Shown: piece after piece, positions 1-5,021 of the stretch | Numbering within the stretch: position 1 is the stretch's first letter | How the letters are laid out: the number at the start of each line of letters is the position of its first letter | Origin: Hyphomicrobiales bacterium | GTDB taxonomy: Bacteria; Pseudomonadota; Alphaproteobacteria; Rhizobiales; Xanthobacteraceae | Direction of reading: 5' to 3' | DNA: 5,021 bases | Assembly (NCBI GenBank): GCA_023266695.1 | Contig: JAHFPO010000130.1 | Coordinates: 1,259-6,279, forward strand | The notes under the pieces: model-generated | Database searches by the model: none | What the model was told of the DNA's origin: nothing | The model's input: only the letters and a program-made list of their open reading frames with translations | Translations under genes and position numbers: made by a program

Positions 1-84
1 GGCTTCGGCGATCCGGTGGTGGACGCGGTCTTCGGCAGCCTGAAAATGCCGCCCCTGAAGCTGCGATCGACCGGCAAGGGCTGA
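1..84 (+). CDS. C-terminal end of an unidentified protein (5' truncated)
   Basis: Frame 1 is open from the first base of the window to a TGA at 82-84, giving 27 residues that begin GFGDPVVDAV and end in the basic tail LRSTGKG. The codons are rich in G or C at the third position, like the neighbouring genes, and the reading runs in the same direction as the next gene, so a real gene end is likely. The fragment is too short to show a domain and I do not recognise the family. The stop lies 93 nt before the UbiB-like start, so the two genes could share a transcript or be separate. That this is coding is an inference from frame and composition only. Confidence 0.5.
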   Translation, partial: GFGDPVVDAVFGSLKMPPLKLRSTGKG

Positions 85-138
85 ACTTCGCCGTAAAATT
101 ATCTCGTTCTCGGATCACGGGATTGAATGGATGCTCGC

Positions 139-166
139 TTGACAGCGTCCAGGCCCGGGATCGAAT
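139..166 (+). promoter_or_regulatory. Candidate sigma-70-type promoter for the UbiB-like kinase gene
   Basis: A perfect TTGACA (-35 consensus) lies at 139-144. After a 16-nt spacer comes TCGAAT at 161-166, which matches four of six positions of the -10 consensus TATAAT. Transcription would start near 172-175, only a few bases before the ATG at 178, giving a leaderless or nearly leaderless mRNA. That fits the absence of a Shine-Dalgarno sequence before this ATG. The -35 match is good but the -10 is mediocre, and hexamers like these arise by chance, so this is a suggestion only. Confidence 0.3.
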
Positions 167-177
167 TGCCGTAATCC

Positions 178-1539
178 ATGACCGACCGCGAAAAGAACCG
201 CCTCTCCGCCCGCGCCCGCCGCTATGCGCGGGTGGGCACCAATATGGGCGGGGTGGCGGCGAAGATCGTGGGGAGCCGGGTGCTCGGGCTTGCGCTCGAC
301 CGCGGCCGCAACGCTGCCGAGCTTGCCGCCGCCCTCGGCAATCTAAAAGGACCCATCATGAAGGTGGCGCAGCTGCTCGCCACCATTCCCGACGCGTTGC
401 CGGCCGAATATGCGGCCGAGCTGATGAAGCTGCAGAGCGAGGCCCCGCCCATGGGCTGGGGCTTCGTCAAGCGCCGCATGGCGGCCGAGCTCGGGCCCGA
501 CTGGGCTTCGAAATTCGGCTCGTTCGAGCGCCAACCGGCGGCCGCCGCCTCGCTCGGCCAGGTCCATCGCGCCACCTCGCATGATGGCGTAGCGCTCGCC
601 TGCAAACTCCAGTATCCGGACATGCAGTCGGCGGTCGAGGCCGACTTGAACCAACTCCAGATCGTGTTCGCGATCCATCGCCGCATGGACCCGGTGATCG
701 ACACCCGCGAGATCGCCAAGGAGATCGGCGCGCGCGTGCGCGAGGAGCTCGACTATCACCGCGAGGCGAAGCATGTCGGGCTCTATCGCGAAATGCTCGC
801 CGAGGTGCCCGAGGTGCGCGTGCCGACACCGTGGCCGGAATTGTCCACCGGCCGGCTCCTTACCCTCGACTGGTGTGATGGCAAGCGCCTGCTCGTGCAC
901 AAGCAGGCTCCGCTCGAAATCCGCAATCGCCTGGCCTCCGCCCTATTCAAGGCGTGGTGGCTGCCGTTCAGCCGCCACGGCGTCATCCACGGCGACCCGC
1001 ATCTCGGCAATTACACCGCCTTCGAGCAAGCGGGCGAGCCGCGCGGGATCAATCTCCTCGATTACGGTTGCGTCCGCATCTTCCCGCCCGGGTTCGTCGG
1101 CGGCGTGGTCGATCTCTATCGCGGCTTGCGCGCGGGCGAGGAGGCCCGCGTCGTCCATGCCTACGAGACTTGGGGCTTCCACCGGCTTTCGCGCGACCTC
1201 ATCGAGGTCCTCAATATCTGGGCGCGCTTCATCTATGGCCCGCTCATGGACGACCGCGTGCGCACCATCGCCGACGGAGTGAAGCCCGGCGAGTACGGCC
1301 GCCGCGAGGCCTTCCGGGTGCATCAGGCCTTGCGCCAGAAGGGGCCGGTGACGGTACCGCGCGAATTCGTGCTGATGGACCGCGCCGCCATCGGGCTCGG
1401 CGGCGTGTTCCTGCATCTCGCCGCCGAGCTCAATTTCCACCGCCTGTTCGAGGACGCGATCGCCCGTTTCTCGGTCGCGGAGGTGGCGGGCCGCCAGGCC
1501 ACGGCGCTCAGCGCAGTTGGACTCGATGCCGCGGCCTGA
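178..1539 (+). CDS. ABC1/UbiB (AarF/COQ8-like) atypical kinase family protein
   Basis: This 453-residue protein belongs to the ABC1/UbiB/COQ8 protein-kinase-like family, whose members support ubiquinone biosynthesis, probably through ATPase activity on lipid or protein partners at the membrane. Visible motifs in order: KVAQ at 62-65, where the family has KxGQ; the alanine-rich loop AAAASLGQVH at 121-130, which replaces the usual glycine-rich loop; the ATP-binding lysine K143 in ACKLQYPD; the ExD motif E190/D192; the catalytic loop HGDPHLGNY at 271-279 with D273 and N278; and the metal-binding D295 in LLDYG, where DFG is usual. All core catalytic residues are present, so it should be an active enzyme. 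It is shorter than E. coli UbiB (about 546 residues) and lacks that protein's hydrophobic C-terminal tail. The start is well fixed: in-frame stops lie at 124-126 and 172-174 and ATG 178 is the first start after them, although no Shine-Dalgarno sequence precedes it. Family membership is secure; the exact substrate and a direct link to ubiquinone are inferred. Confidence 0.93.
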   Translation: MTDREKNRLSARARRYARVGTNMGGVAAKIVGSRVLGLALDRGRNAAELAAALGNLKGPIMKVAQLLATIPDALPAEYAAELMKLQSEAPPMGWGFVKRRMAAELGPDWASKFGSFERQPAAAASLGQVHRATSHDGVALACKLQYPDMQSAVEADLNQLQIVFAIHRRMDPVIDTREIAKEIGARVREELDYHREAKHVGLYREMLAEVPEVRVPTPWPELSTGRLLTLDWCDGKRLLVHKQAPLEIRNRLASALFKAWWLPFSRHGVIHGDPHLGNYTAFEQAGEPRGINLLDYGCVRIFPPGFVGGVVDLYRGLRAGEEARVVHAYETWGFHRLSRDLIEVLNIWARFIYGPLMDDRVRTIADGVKPGEYGRREAFRVHQALRQKGPVTVPREFVLMDRAAIGLGGVFLHLAAELNFHRLFEDAIARFSVAEVAGRQATALSAVGLDAAA

Positions 1540-1545
1540 CCGCGG
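1529..1545 (+). other. Small GC hairpin spanning the stop of the UbiB-like gene
   Basis: CCGCGG at 1529-1534 and CCGCGG at 1540-1545 are self-complementary arms around the five-base loop CCTGA, which carries the last bases of the UbiB-like gene and its TGA stop. No T-run follows, so this is not a canonical intrinsic terminator. A 6-bp GC palindrome is not rare in DNA of this composition. The remaining 75 bases before the next gene hold no convincing promoter; TTGCGA at 1565-1570 is the best -35-like hexamer, but it has no good -10 partner. Confidence 0.25.
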
Positions 1546-1620
1546 GCGCGGCGTTGCCCGGCGCTTGCGATTCCGCTAAGTCTTGCTGCAGAGAAGCTTC
1601 CCACCGTCACGGGGTTGGAC

Positions 1621-1773
1621 ATGGCCGAACACGGCACGCCGCAATTTTCGACCGCACCCGGCAACGACTACCCGCAGCACGAGGATATGTACGTCGATTT
1701 CCTCAAGCTGGTGAAATGGGTCATCATTCTGGTTGTCGCCATTCTCGCCGGGATGTTCATCTTTCTGGCCTGA
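1621..1773 (+). CDS. aa3-type cytochrome c oxidase subunit IV (small, single membrane helix)
   Basis: This 50-residue protein has a short polar N-terminus followed by HEDMYVDFLKLVKW at residues 20-33, then a hydrophobic stretch at about 33-50 that ends at the C-terminus. That matches the bacterial aa3-type oxidase subunit IV family (COX4_pro_2), whose Paracoccus denitrificans member is about 49 residues with one transmembrane helix and a similar histidine/aromatic segment before it. The subunit packs at the edge of the aa3 cytochrome c oxidase in the inner membrane; in Paracoccus it is reported to be dispensable for activity. The gene lies 21 nt before pntAA in the same frame and is probably co-transcribed with it. 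No other oxidase subunit genes are in the window. A GGGG at 1611-1614 gives only a weak ribosome-binding site. The call rests on length, topology and the conserved segment. Confidence 0.85.
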   Translation: MAEHGTPQFSTAPGNDYPQHEDMYVDFLKLVKWVIILVVAILAGMFIFLA

Positions 1774-1794
1774 CCGATCGGGCTTCCGCCCTCC

Positions 1795-2937
1795 ATGAAA
1801 ATCGCGATTCCCGCCGAAATCGATCCGGGCGAGCCGCGGGTCGCGGCGACCCCGGATACGGTGAAGCGCATGGCCGCGCTCGGCGCCACGGTCGCGGTCG
1901 AACAAGAAGCCGGGCGCAAGGCCGGCATTCCGGATCACGATTACCAGGCGGCCGGCGCGAAAATCGCGGCGGGCGCCAAGGACGCGCTCGCCGACGCCGA
2001 CGTCGTGCTCAAGGTGCGCCGGCCGGCGCAGAGCGAGCTGCAGGACTACAAGCCGGGCGCGATCGTCATCGGCATGCTCGATCCCTATGGCAACGAGACG
2101 GCGCTCGCCGAGATCGCGCAGGCGAAGGTGACCGCCTTCGCCATGGAGCTGTTGCCCCGCATCTCGCGCGCGCAGGGCATGGACGTGCTCTCGTCCCAGG
2201 CCAATCTCGCCGGCTACCGCGCGGTGATCGATGCCGCCGCCGTGTTCGGGCGGGCGCTGCCGATGATGATCACGGCGGCCGGCACGGTGCCGGCGGCGCG
2301 CGCCTTCGTCATGGGCGCGGGCGTCGCCGGCCTGCAGGCGATCGCGACCGCGCGCAGAATGGGCGCCGTCGTCACCGCCACCGACGTGCGGCCCGCCGCC
2401 AAGGAACAGGTGGAGAGCCTGGGCGCCAAGTTCATCGCGGTCGAGGACGAGGAGTTCAAGGCGGCGGAGACCGCGGCCGGCTATGCCAAGGAAATGTCGA
2501 AGGAATATCAGGCGAAACAGGCCGCACTCGTCGCCGCCCACATCGCCAAACAGGATATCGTGATCACCACCGCGTTGATCCCGGGGCGGCCGGCGCCGAA
2601 GCTCGTCACCAAGGCGATGGTCGCAGCGATGAAGCCGGACTCCGTCATCGTCGATCTCGCGGTCGAGCGCGGCGGCAATTGCGAGCTTTCGAAGCCCGGT
2701 GAGGTGGTGGACGTGAACGGCGTGAAGATCGTGGGCTATCTCAACGTGCCCGGCCGCCTCGCCGCCACCGCCTCGAGCCTTTATGCGAAGAACCTCTTCA
2801 CCTTTCTCGAGCTGCTCGTGGACAAAAACAAGAAATCGCTCGCGGTCCCGTGGGACGACGAGATCGTGAAAGGAGCGCTCGTCACCCGCGACGGCAACGT
2901 CGTGCATCCGAACTTTCAGAAGAAGGGCGCGGGTTAG
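1795..2937 (+). CDS. pntAA: NAD(P) transhydrogenase subunit alpha part 1 (PntAA, NAD(H)-binding domain I)
   Basis: This 380-residue soluble subunit binds NAD(H) on the cytoplasmic side of the proton-translocating transhydrogenase and exchanges hydride with NADP(H) held by PntB. It starts with MKIAIPAEID, typical of the family. The segment RISRAQGMDVLSSQANLAGY (122-141) carries R122, Q127, D130 and S133, corresponding to R127, Q132, D135 and S138 of the R. rubrum protein. The dinucleotide fold has GAGVAG at 174-179, with D197 at the end of the next strand as the likely adenosine-ribose contact. The mobile-loop segment GYAKEM (229-234) contains Y230, equivalent to R. rubrum Y235. The length is as expected for the split form, ending before any membrane helix. 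No good Shine-Dalgarno lies before the ATG; the gene follows the oxidase subunit IV gene by 21 nt in the same frame, so translational coupling is possible. Confidence 0.97.
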   Translation: MKIAIPAEIDPGEPRVAATPDTVKRMAALGATVAVEQEAGRKAGIPDHDYQAAGAKIAAGAKDALADADVVLKVRRPAQSELQDYKPGAIVIGMLDPYGNETALAEIAQAKVTAFAMELLPRISRAQGMDVLSSQANLAGYRAVIDAAAVFGRALPMMITAAGTVPAARAFVMGAGVAGLQAIATARRMGAVVTATDVRPAAKEQVESLGAKFIAVEDEEFKAAETAAGYAKEMSKEYQAKQAALVAAHIAKQDIVITTALIPGRPAPKLVTKAMVAAMKPDSVIVDLAVERGGNCELSKPGEVVDVNGVKIVGYLNVPGRLAATASSLYAKNLFTFLELLVDKNKKSLAVPWDDEIVKGALVTRDGNVVHPNFQKKGAG

Positions 2938-2967
2938 CATGCGAACGAGACAACTTGGAAAAATTAT

Positions 2968-3093
2968 CCCTCCCCCTGAAAGGGGGTGGAAGCCGAGCGA
3001 AGCGAGGCGGGTGGGGGTCGCGTGCGGTCGCGCATGACCCCCACCCGGCTCGCCGTTTCGCGGCTCGCCACCCTCCCCCTTGCCGGGGGAGGG
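2968..3093. repeat. 126-bp imperfect inverted repeat in the pntAA-pntAB gap
   Basis: The element begins with CCCTCCCCC (2968-2976) and ends with its exact complement GGGGGAGGG (3085-3093). Near the middle, GGGTGGGGGTC (3009-3019) pairs exactly with GACCCCCACCC (3036-3046), and the apex holds a small hairpin TGCG-GTCG-CGCA (3023-3034). The flanks between these blocks, about 2982-3008 and 3047-3079, are complementary with mismatches and bulges. Each end also forms a local hairpin: CCCCC-TGAAA-GGGGG at 2972-2986, and CCCTCCCCC-TTGCC-GGGGGAGGG at 3071-3093. The pattern resembles dispersed palindromic intergenic repeats I recall from Bradyrhizobium-like genomes. It accounts for most of the 185 bases between pntAA and pntAB and does not code for a credible protein. 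Whether it is dispersed in this genome cannot be seen here. Confidence 0.85.
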
Positions 3094-3111
3094 AAAGAGA
3101 TACGGCAGGGT

Positions 3112-3115
3112 GGAG
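3112..3115 (+). promoter_or_regulatory. Ribosome-binding site of pntAB
   Basis: GGAG lies 7 nt before the ATG at 3123 and is the clearest Shine-Dalgarno site in the window. It sits outside the inverted repeat, 18 bases past its end, so pntAB can be translated independently even if the repeat is folded. It also decides the start: the same frame is open far upstream through the repeat, but only MSAVDPF... at 3123 has both a ribosome-binding site and family-like sequence. Confidence 0.65.
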
Positions 3116-3122
3116 CTATACG

Positions 3123-3428
3123 ATGAGCGCAGTCGACCCCTTTGTCTTCCAGTTCTCGATTTTCGTGCTCGCGGTCTTCGTCGGCTACTACGTGGTGTGG
3201 TCGGTGACGCCGGCGCTGCATACGCCGCTGATGTCGGTCACCAACGCGATCTCCTCGGTGATCGTGGTGGGCGCGCTCCTGGCGGTGGGCGTCGCGGGCA
3301 GCGAGGCGGGTCCCTGGTGGGCGCGCTCTCTCGGCTTCGCGGCGCTTGCCATGGCGGCGGTCAATATCTTCGGCGGGTTCCTGGTCACCCAGCGCATGCT
3401 CGGCATGTACCGGAAGAAGAAAAAGTGA
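3123..3428 (+). CDS. pntAB: NAD(P) transhydrogenase subunit alpha part 2 (PntAB, membrane domain II)
   Basis: This 101-residue integral membrane subunit supplies the alpha-side helices of the proton channel of transhydrogenase. Hydrophobic segments at about residues 8-29, 41-60 and 67-89 give three helices, as in the split enzymes of R. rubrum and Thermus thermophilus. The family signature ALHTPLMSVTNAISSVIVVG occupies 31-50 and closely matches the corresponding part of E. coli PntA. The tail MYRKKKK is strongly basic, consistent with a cytoplasmic end. The gene stands between pntAA and pntB, with pntB starting only 7 nt after its stop. The frame stays open upstream to beyond 2850, but that stretch translates the inverted repeat and the wrong frame of pntAA, so ATG 3123 is chosen. 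Confidence 0.95.
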   Translation: MSAVDPFVFQFSIFVLAVFVGYYVVWSVTPALHTPLMSVTNAISSVIVVGALLAVGVAGSEAGPWWARSLGFAALAMAAVNIFGGFLVTQRMLGMYRKKKK

Positions 3429-3435
3429 GACGGCG

Positions 3436-4827
3436 ATGAGCGGAAATCTCGTCGCGCTCGCCTATCTCGTCGCCGGGATTCTGTTCATCCTGGCGCTGCG
3501 CGGGCTTTCCAATCCCGAGACCTCGCGGCGCGGCAATCTCTTCGGCATGGCCGGGATGGCGATCGCCGTCGTCACCACGCTCGCCGCTTCCCCGCCGGCG
3601 GGCCTCGGCGGCTGGGCGCTGGTCGCGGCCGGCCTCGCCATCGGCGGCGGCATCGGCGCGCTGACCGCGCGCAAGATCGCGATGACCGCGATGCCGCAGC
3701 TGGTCGCCGCCTTCCATTCGCTCGTGGGCCTCGCCGCCGTGCTGGTCGCCGCCGGCGCGCTTTATGCGCCGGCCGCTTTCGGCATCGGCACGGTCGGCCA
3801 TATCCACGGGGCGAGCCTGGTCGAGATGTCGATCGGCGCCGCCATCGGCGCCGTCACCTTCACCGGCTCGGTGATCGCGTTCCTCAAGCTCAACGGCAAC
3901 ATGACCGGGCGGCCGATCATTTTGCCGTTGCGTCACGCGGTCAATATCGCGCTCGCCCTTGCGATCCTCGCCTGCGCCGTCCTGTTCGTGCGGAGCGAGA
4001 GCCACGCGCTGTTCTGGGCGCTCGCGTTCCTCTCCTTCCTGATCGGCGTCCTGATCATCATTCCGATCGGCGGCGCCGACATGCCGGTCGTGATCTCGAT
4101 GCTCAATTCCTATTCCGGCTGGGCGGCGGCCGGCATCGGCTTCACCCTCGGCAACACCGCCCTCATCGTCACCGGCGCGCTGGTCGGCTCGTCGGGCGCG
4201 ATCCTCTCCTACATCATGTGCAAGGGGATGAACCGGAGCTTCATCTCGGTGATCCTCGGCGGCTTCGGCGGCGAGGTGGCGGCGACCGGCAAGATCGAGA
4301 CGCGCCCGGTCAAGCAGGGCTCGGCCGACGACGCCGCCTTCGTCATGAAGAACGCCTCCAAGGTCATCATCGTGCCGGGCTACGGCATGGCGGTGGCGCA
4401 GGCCCAGCATGCGCTGCGCGAGATGGCGGACAGGCTGAAGCGCGAGGGCGTCGAGGTGAAATACGCGATCCATCCGGTCGCCGGCCGCATGCCGGGCCAC
4501 ATGAACGTGCTCTTGGCCGAAGCCAACGTTCCCTATGACGAGGTGTTCGAGCTCGACGATATCAATTCCGAATTCGCCCAGGCCGACGTCGCCTTCGTGA
4601 TCGGCGCCAACGACGTGACCAACCCGGCGGCGAAGACCGATAAATCCTCGCCGATCTACGGCATGCCGGTGTTGGACGTGGAGAAGGCGAAGACGGTGCT
4701 GTTCGTGAAGCGCGGCATGGGCTCGGGCTATGCCGGGATCGAGAACGAGCTGTTTTTCCGCGACAACACCATGATGCTCTTTTCCGACGCCAAGAAGATG
4801 GTCGAGAACATCGTCAAGGTGTTGTGA
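3436..4827 (+). CDS. pntB: NAD(P) transhydrogenase subunit beta (PntB)
   Basis: This 463-residue protein carries the remaining membrane helices of domain II and the NADP(H)-binding domain III. The helical part spans about residues 1-265. It contains H94 in LVAAFHSLVGL, corresponding to the proton-pathway histidine beta-H91 of E. coli; D215 in IGGADMPVV, corresponding to beta-D213; and N224 in SMLNSYSGW, corresponding to beta-N222. Domain III starts near 300 and shows the dinucleotide motif PGYGMAVAQAQ (314-324), HPVAGRMPGHMNVLLAEA (346-363), GANDVTNPAA (390-399) and VKRGMGSGYAG (424-434), where K425 and R426 would contact the NADP 2'-phosphate. Length matches the family (E. coli 462). The start at 3436 gives the usual short N-terminus before the first helix; an in-frame ATG at 3346 lies inside pntAB and is unlikely. 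The 7-nt spacing and GTGAG over the pntAB stop suggest translational coupling. With pntAA and pntAB this gives a complete enzyme. Confidence 0.98.
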   Translation: MSGNLVALAYLVAGILFILALRGLSNPETSRRGNLFGMAGMAIAVVTTLAASPPAGLGGWALVAAGLAIGGGIGALTARKIAMTAMPQLVAAFHSLVGLAAVLVAAGALYAPAAFGIGTVGHIHGASLVEMSIGAAIGAVTFTGSVIAFLKLNGNMTGRPIILPLRHAVNIALALAILACAVLFVRSESHALFWALAFLSFLIGVLIIIPIGGADMPVVISMLNSYSGWAAAGIGFTLGNTALIVTGALVGSSGAILSYIMCKGMNRSFISVILGGFGGEVAATGKIETRPVKQGSADDAAFVMKNASKVIIVPGYGMAVAQAQHALREMADRLKREGVEVKYAIHPVAGRMPGHMNVLLAEANVPYDEVFELDDINSEFAQADVAFVIGANDVTNPAAKTDKSSPIYGMPVLDVEKAKTVLFVKRGMGSGYAGIENELFFRDNTMMLFSDAKKMVENIVKVL

Positions 4828-4853
4828 CGGGGCTTCCTTTTTTGGAAACCGTC
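4826..4853 (+). other. Imperfect hairpin just after pntB, possible 3' end structure
   Basis: GACGG (4826-4830) pairs with CCGTC (4849-4853), and inside it TTCC (4834-4837) pairs with GGAA (4844-4847) around a TTTTTT loop. The arms are offset by a three-base versus one-base internal loop. The T-run is in the loop instead of after the stem, so this is not a standard intrinsic terminator, although it overlaps the stop codon where a transcript end or mRNA-protecting structure would be expected. The strong palindromes immediately downstream may matter more. Confidence 0.3.
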
Positions 4854-4860
4854 CGCGTTG

Positions 4861-4939
4861 GGGCGTGATCCCGAAACAGCCTGCCCCGGACTCGATCCGG
4901 GGTGGGAACCGGTTTTCGGATCAGATCACGCCCAAAATC
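4861..4939. repeat. Composite palindromic repeat, copy 1
   Basis: The outer stem is GGGCGTGATC (4861-4870) with GATCACGCCC (4924-4933). The middle stem is CCGAAA (4871-4876) with TTTCGG (4914-4919), leaving ATCA (4920-4923) as a bulge on the 3' side. The inner stem is CCCCGGA (4884-4890) with TCCGGGG (4896-4902) around the loop CTCGA. The copy ends with AAAATC. Confidence 0.88.
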
Positions 4940-4942
4940 CTA

Positions 4943-5021
4943 GGGCGTGATCCCGAAACAGCCTGCCCCGGACTTGATCCGGGGTGGGAACCGGTTTTCG
5001 GATCAGATCACGCCCAAAATC
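4943..5021. repeat. Composite palindromic repeat, copy 2 (at window edge)
   Basis: This copy has the same three stems as copy 1, shifted by 82: outer 4943-4952 with 5006-5015, middle 4953-4958 with 4996-5001, inner 4966-4972 with 4978-4984. The inner loop is CTTGA in place of CTCGA, the only difference over 79 bases. The change lies in an unpaired position, so all stems are preserved. Confidence 0.88.

Larger units (their letters stand above)
4861..5021. repeat. Tandem pair of 79-bp composite palindromic repeats (period 82)
   Basis: Two copies, at 4861-4939 and 4943-5021, are separated by CTA and differ at one base (C at 4893, T at 4975). Each copy is a hairpin with a 10-bp outer stem, a 6-bp middle stem and a separate 7-bp inner stem. 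The second copy ends exactly at the window edge, so more copies may follow. The outer part resembles a short intergenic palindrome I recall as abundant in alphaproteobacterial genomes. The array follows pntB by 33 nt and may define the 3' end of the pnt transcript. No protein-coding potential is evident in 4828-5021. Confidence 0.9.

Noticed and set aside
361..372. KVAQ as a sign of a frameshift or a decayed UbiB gene
   Set aside because: The reading frame is intact over 453 codons and all catalytic motifs follow in order, so this is a substitution in a functional protein, not decay.
954..2702. Long open frame of 582 codons on the + strand
   Set aside because: It overlaps the UbiB-like gene, the oxidase subunit and pntAA in another frame, and its product is an arginine-rich low-complexity sequence typical of shadow frames in high-GC DNA.
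1576..2940. Long open frame of 454 codons on the - strand
   Set aside because: It lies antisense to pntAA and the oxidase subunit gene, both strongly supported by conserved motifs. Its product is rich in H, R, D and G with no recognisable domain.
2939..3037. 32-codon open frame starting just after the pntAA stop
   Set aside because: It has no convincing ribosome-binding site and its codons come mostly from one arm of the palindromic repeat, so it is almost certainly not a gene.
2850..3122. N-terminal extension of PntAB through the inverted repeat
   Set aside because: The frame is open, but the extension translates the wrong frame of pntAA plus the repeat. The true family N-terminus begins at 3123 behind a good ribosome-binding site.
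3385..4500. Long open frame of 371 codons on the - strand
   Set aside because: It is antisense to pntB and gives a highly charged low-complexity product, as expected from reading membrane-protein codons backwards.
4861..4939. Standard rho-independent terminator
   Set aside because: The stem is strong but long and bulged, and is followed by AAAATC on the + strand with no T-run. The symmetric layout and tandem copy fit a repeat element better, although it may still influence transcript ends.
4861..5021. CRISPR array
   Set aside because: There are only two units with a 3-bp separator, and the whole unit repeats instead of short repeats alternating with unique spacers. No cas genes are present.

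Overview
The window looks like chromosomal DNA of a high-GC alphaproteobacterium. Three things suggest this: a nicotinamide nucleotide transhydrogenase split into three genes (pntAA, pntAB, pntB) in the style of Rhodospirillum rubrum, a 50-residue aa3-type cytochrome c oxidase subunit IV of the Paracoccus type, and palindromic intergenic repeats resembling those I recall from many Rhizobiales and Rhodospirillales genomes. The genus cannot be determined from the sequence alone. All genes recognised are on the + strand.

Layout. Bases 1-84 are the last 27 codons of an unidentified gene. Bases 178-1539 encode an ABC1/UbiB (COQ8-like) atypical kinase with all core catalytic residues, but with KVAQ in place of the KxGQ signature. 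Bases 1621-1773 encode the tiny membrane protein aa3 oxidase subunit IV, which is followed after 21 nt by pntAA (1795-2937). A 185-nt gap then holds a 126-bp imperfect inverted repeat (2968-3093). Next come pntAB (3123-3428) and, 7 nt later, pntB (3436-4827). The last 160 bases are two nearly identical 79-bp copies of a composite palindrome (period 82, one mismatch), cut off by the window edge.

Functional picture. PntAA (NAD(H)-binding domain I), PntAB (three membrane helices of domain II) and PntB (the rest of domain II plus NADP(H)-binding domain III) together form one complete proton-translocating transhydrogenase, which makes NADPH at the expense of the proton motive force. The small oxidase subunit sits at the head of the same probable operon, placing a piece of the proton-pumping respiratory chain next to a consumer of the proton gradient. 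The UbiB-like kinase is probably linked to ubiquinone biosynthesis, which would fit the bioenergetic theme, but nothing in the sequence ties it to the pnt transcript.

I see no evidence of a new multi-gene system. The coding genes are ordinary housekeeping genes. The least ordinary signals are the two repeat elements: one interrupts an operon whose other junctions are tight, and the other is a tandem pair with what looks like one palindrome nested inside another.
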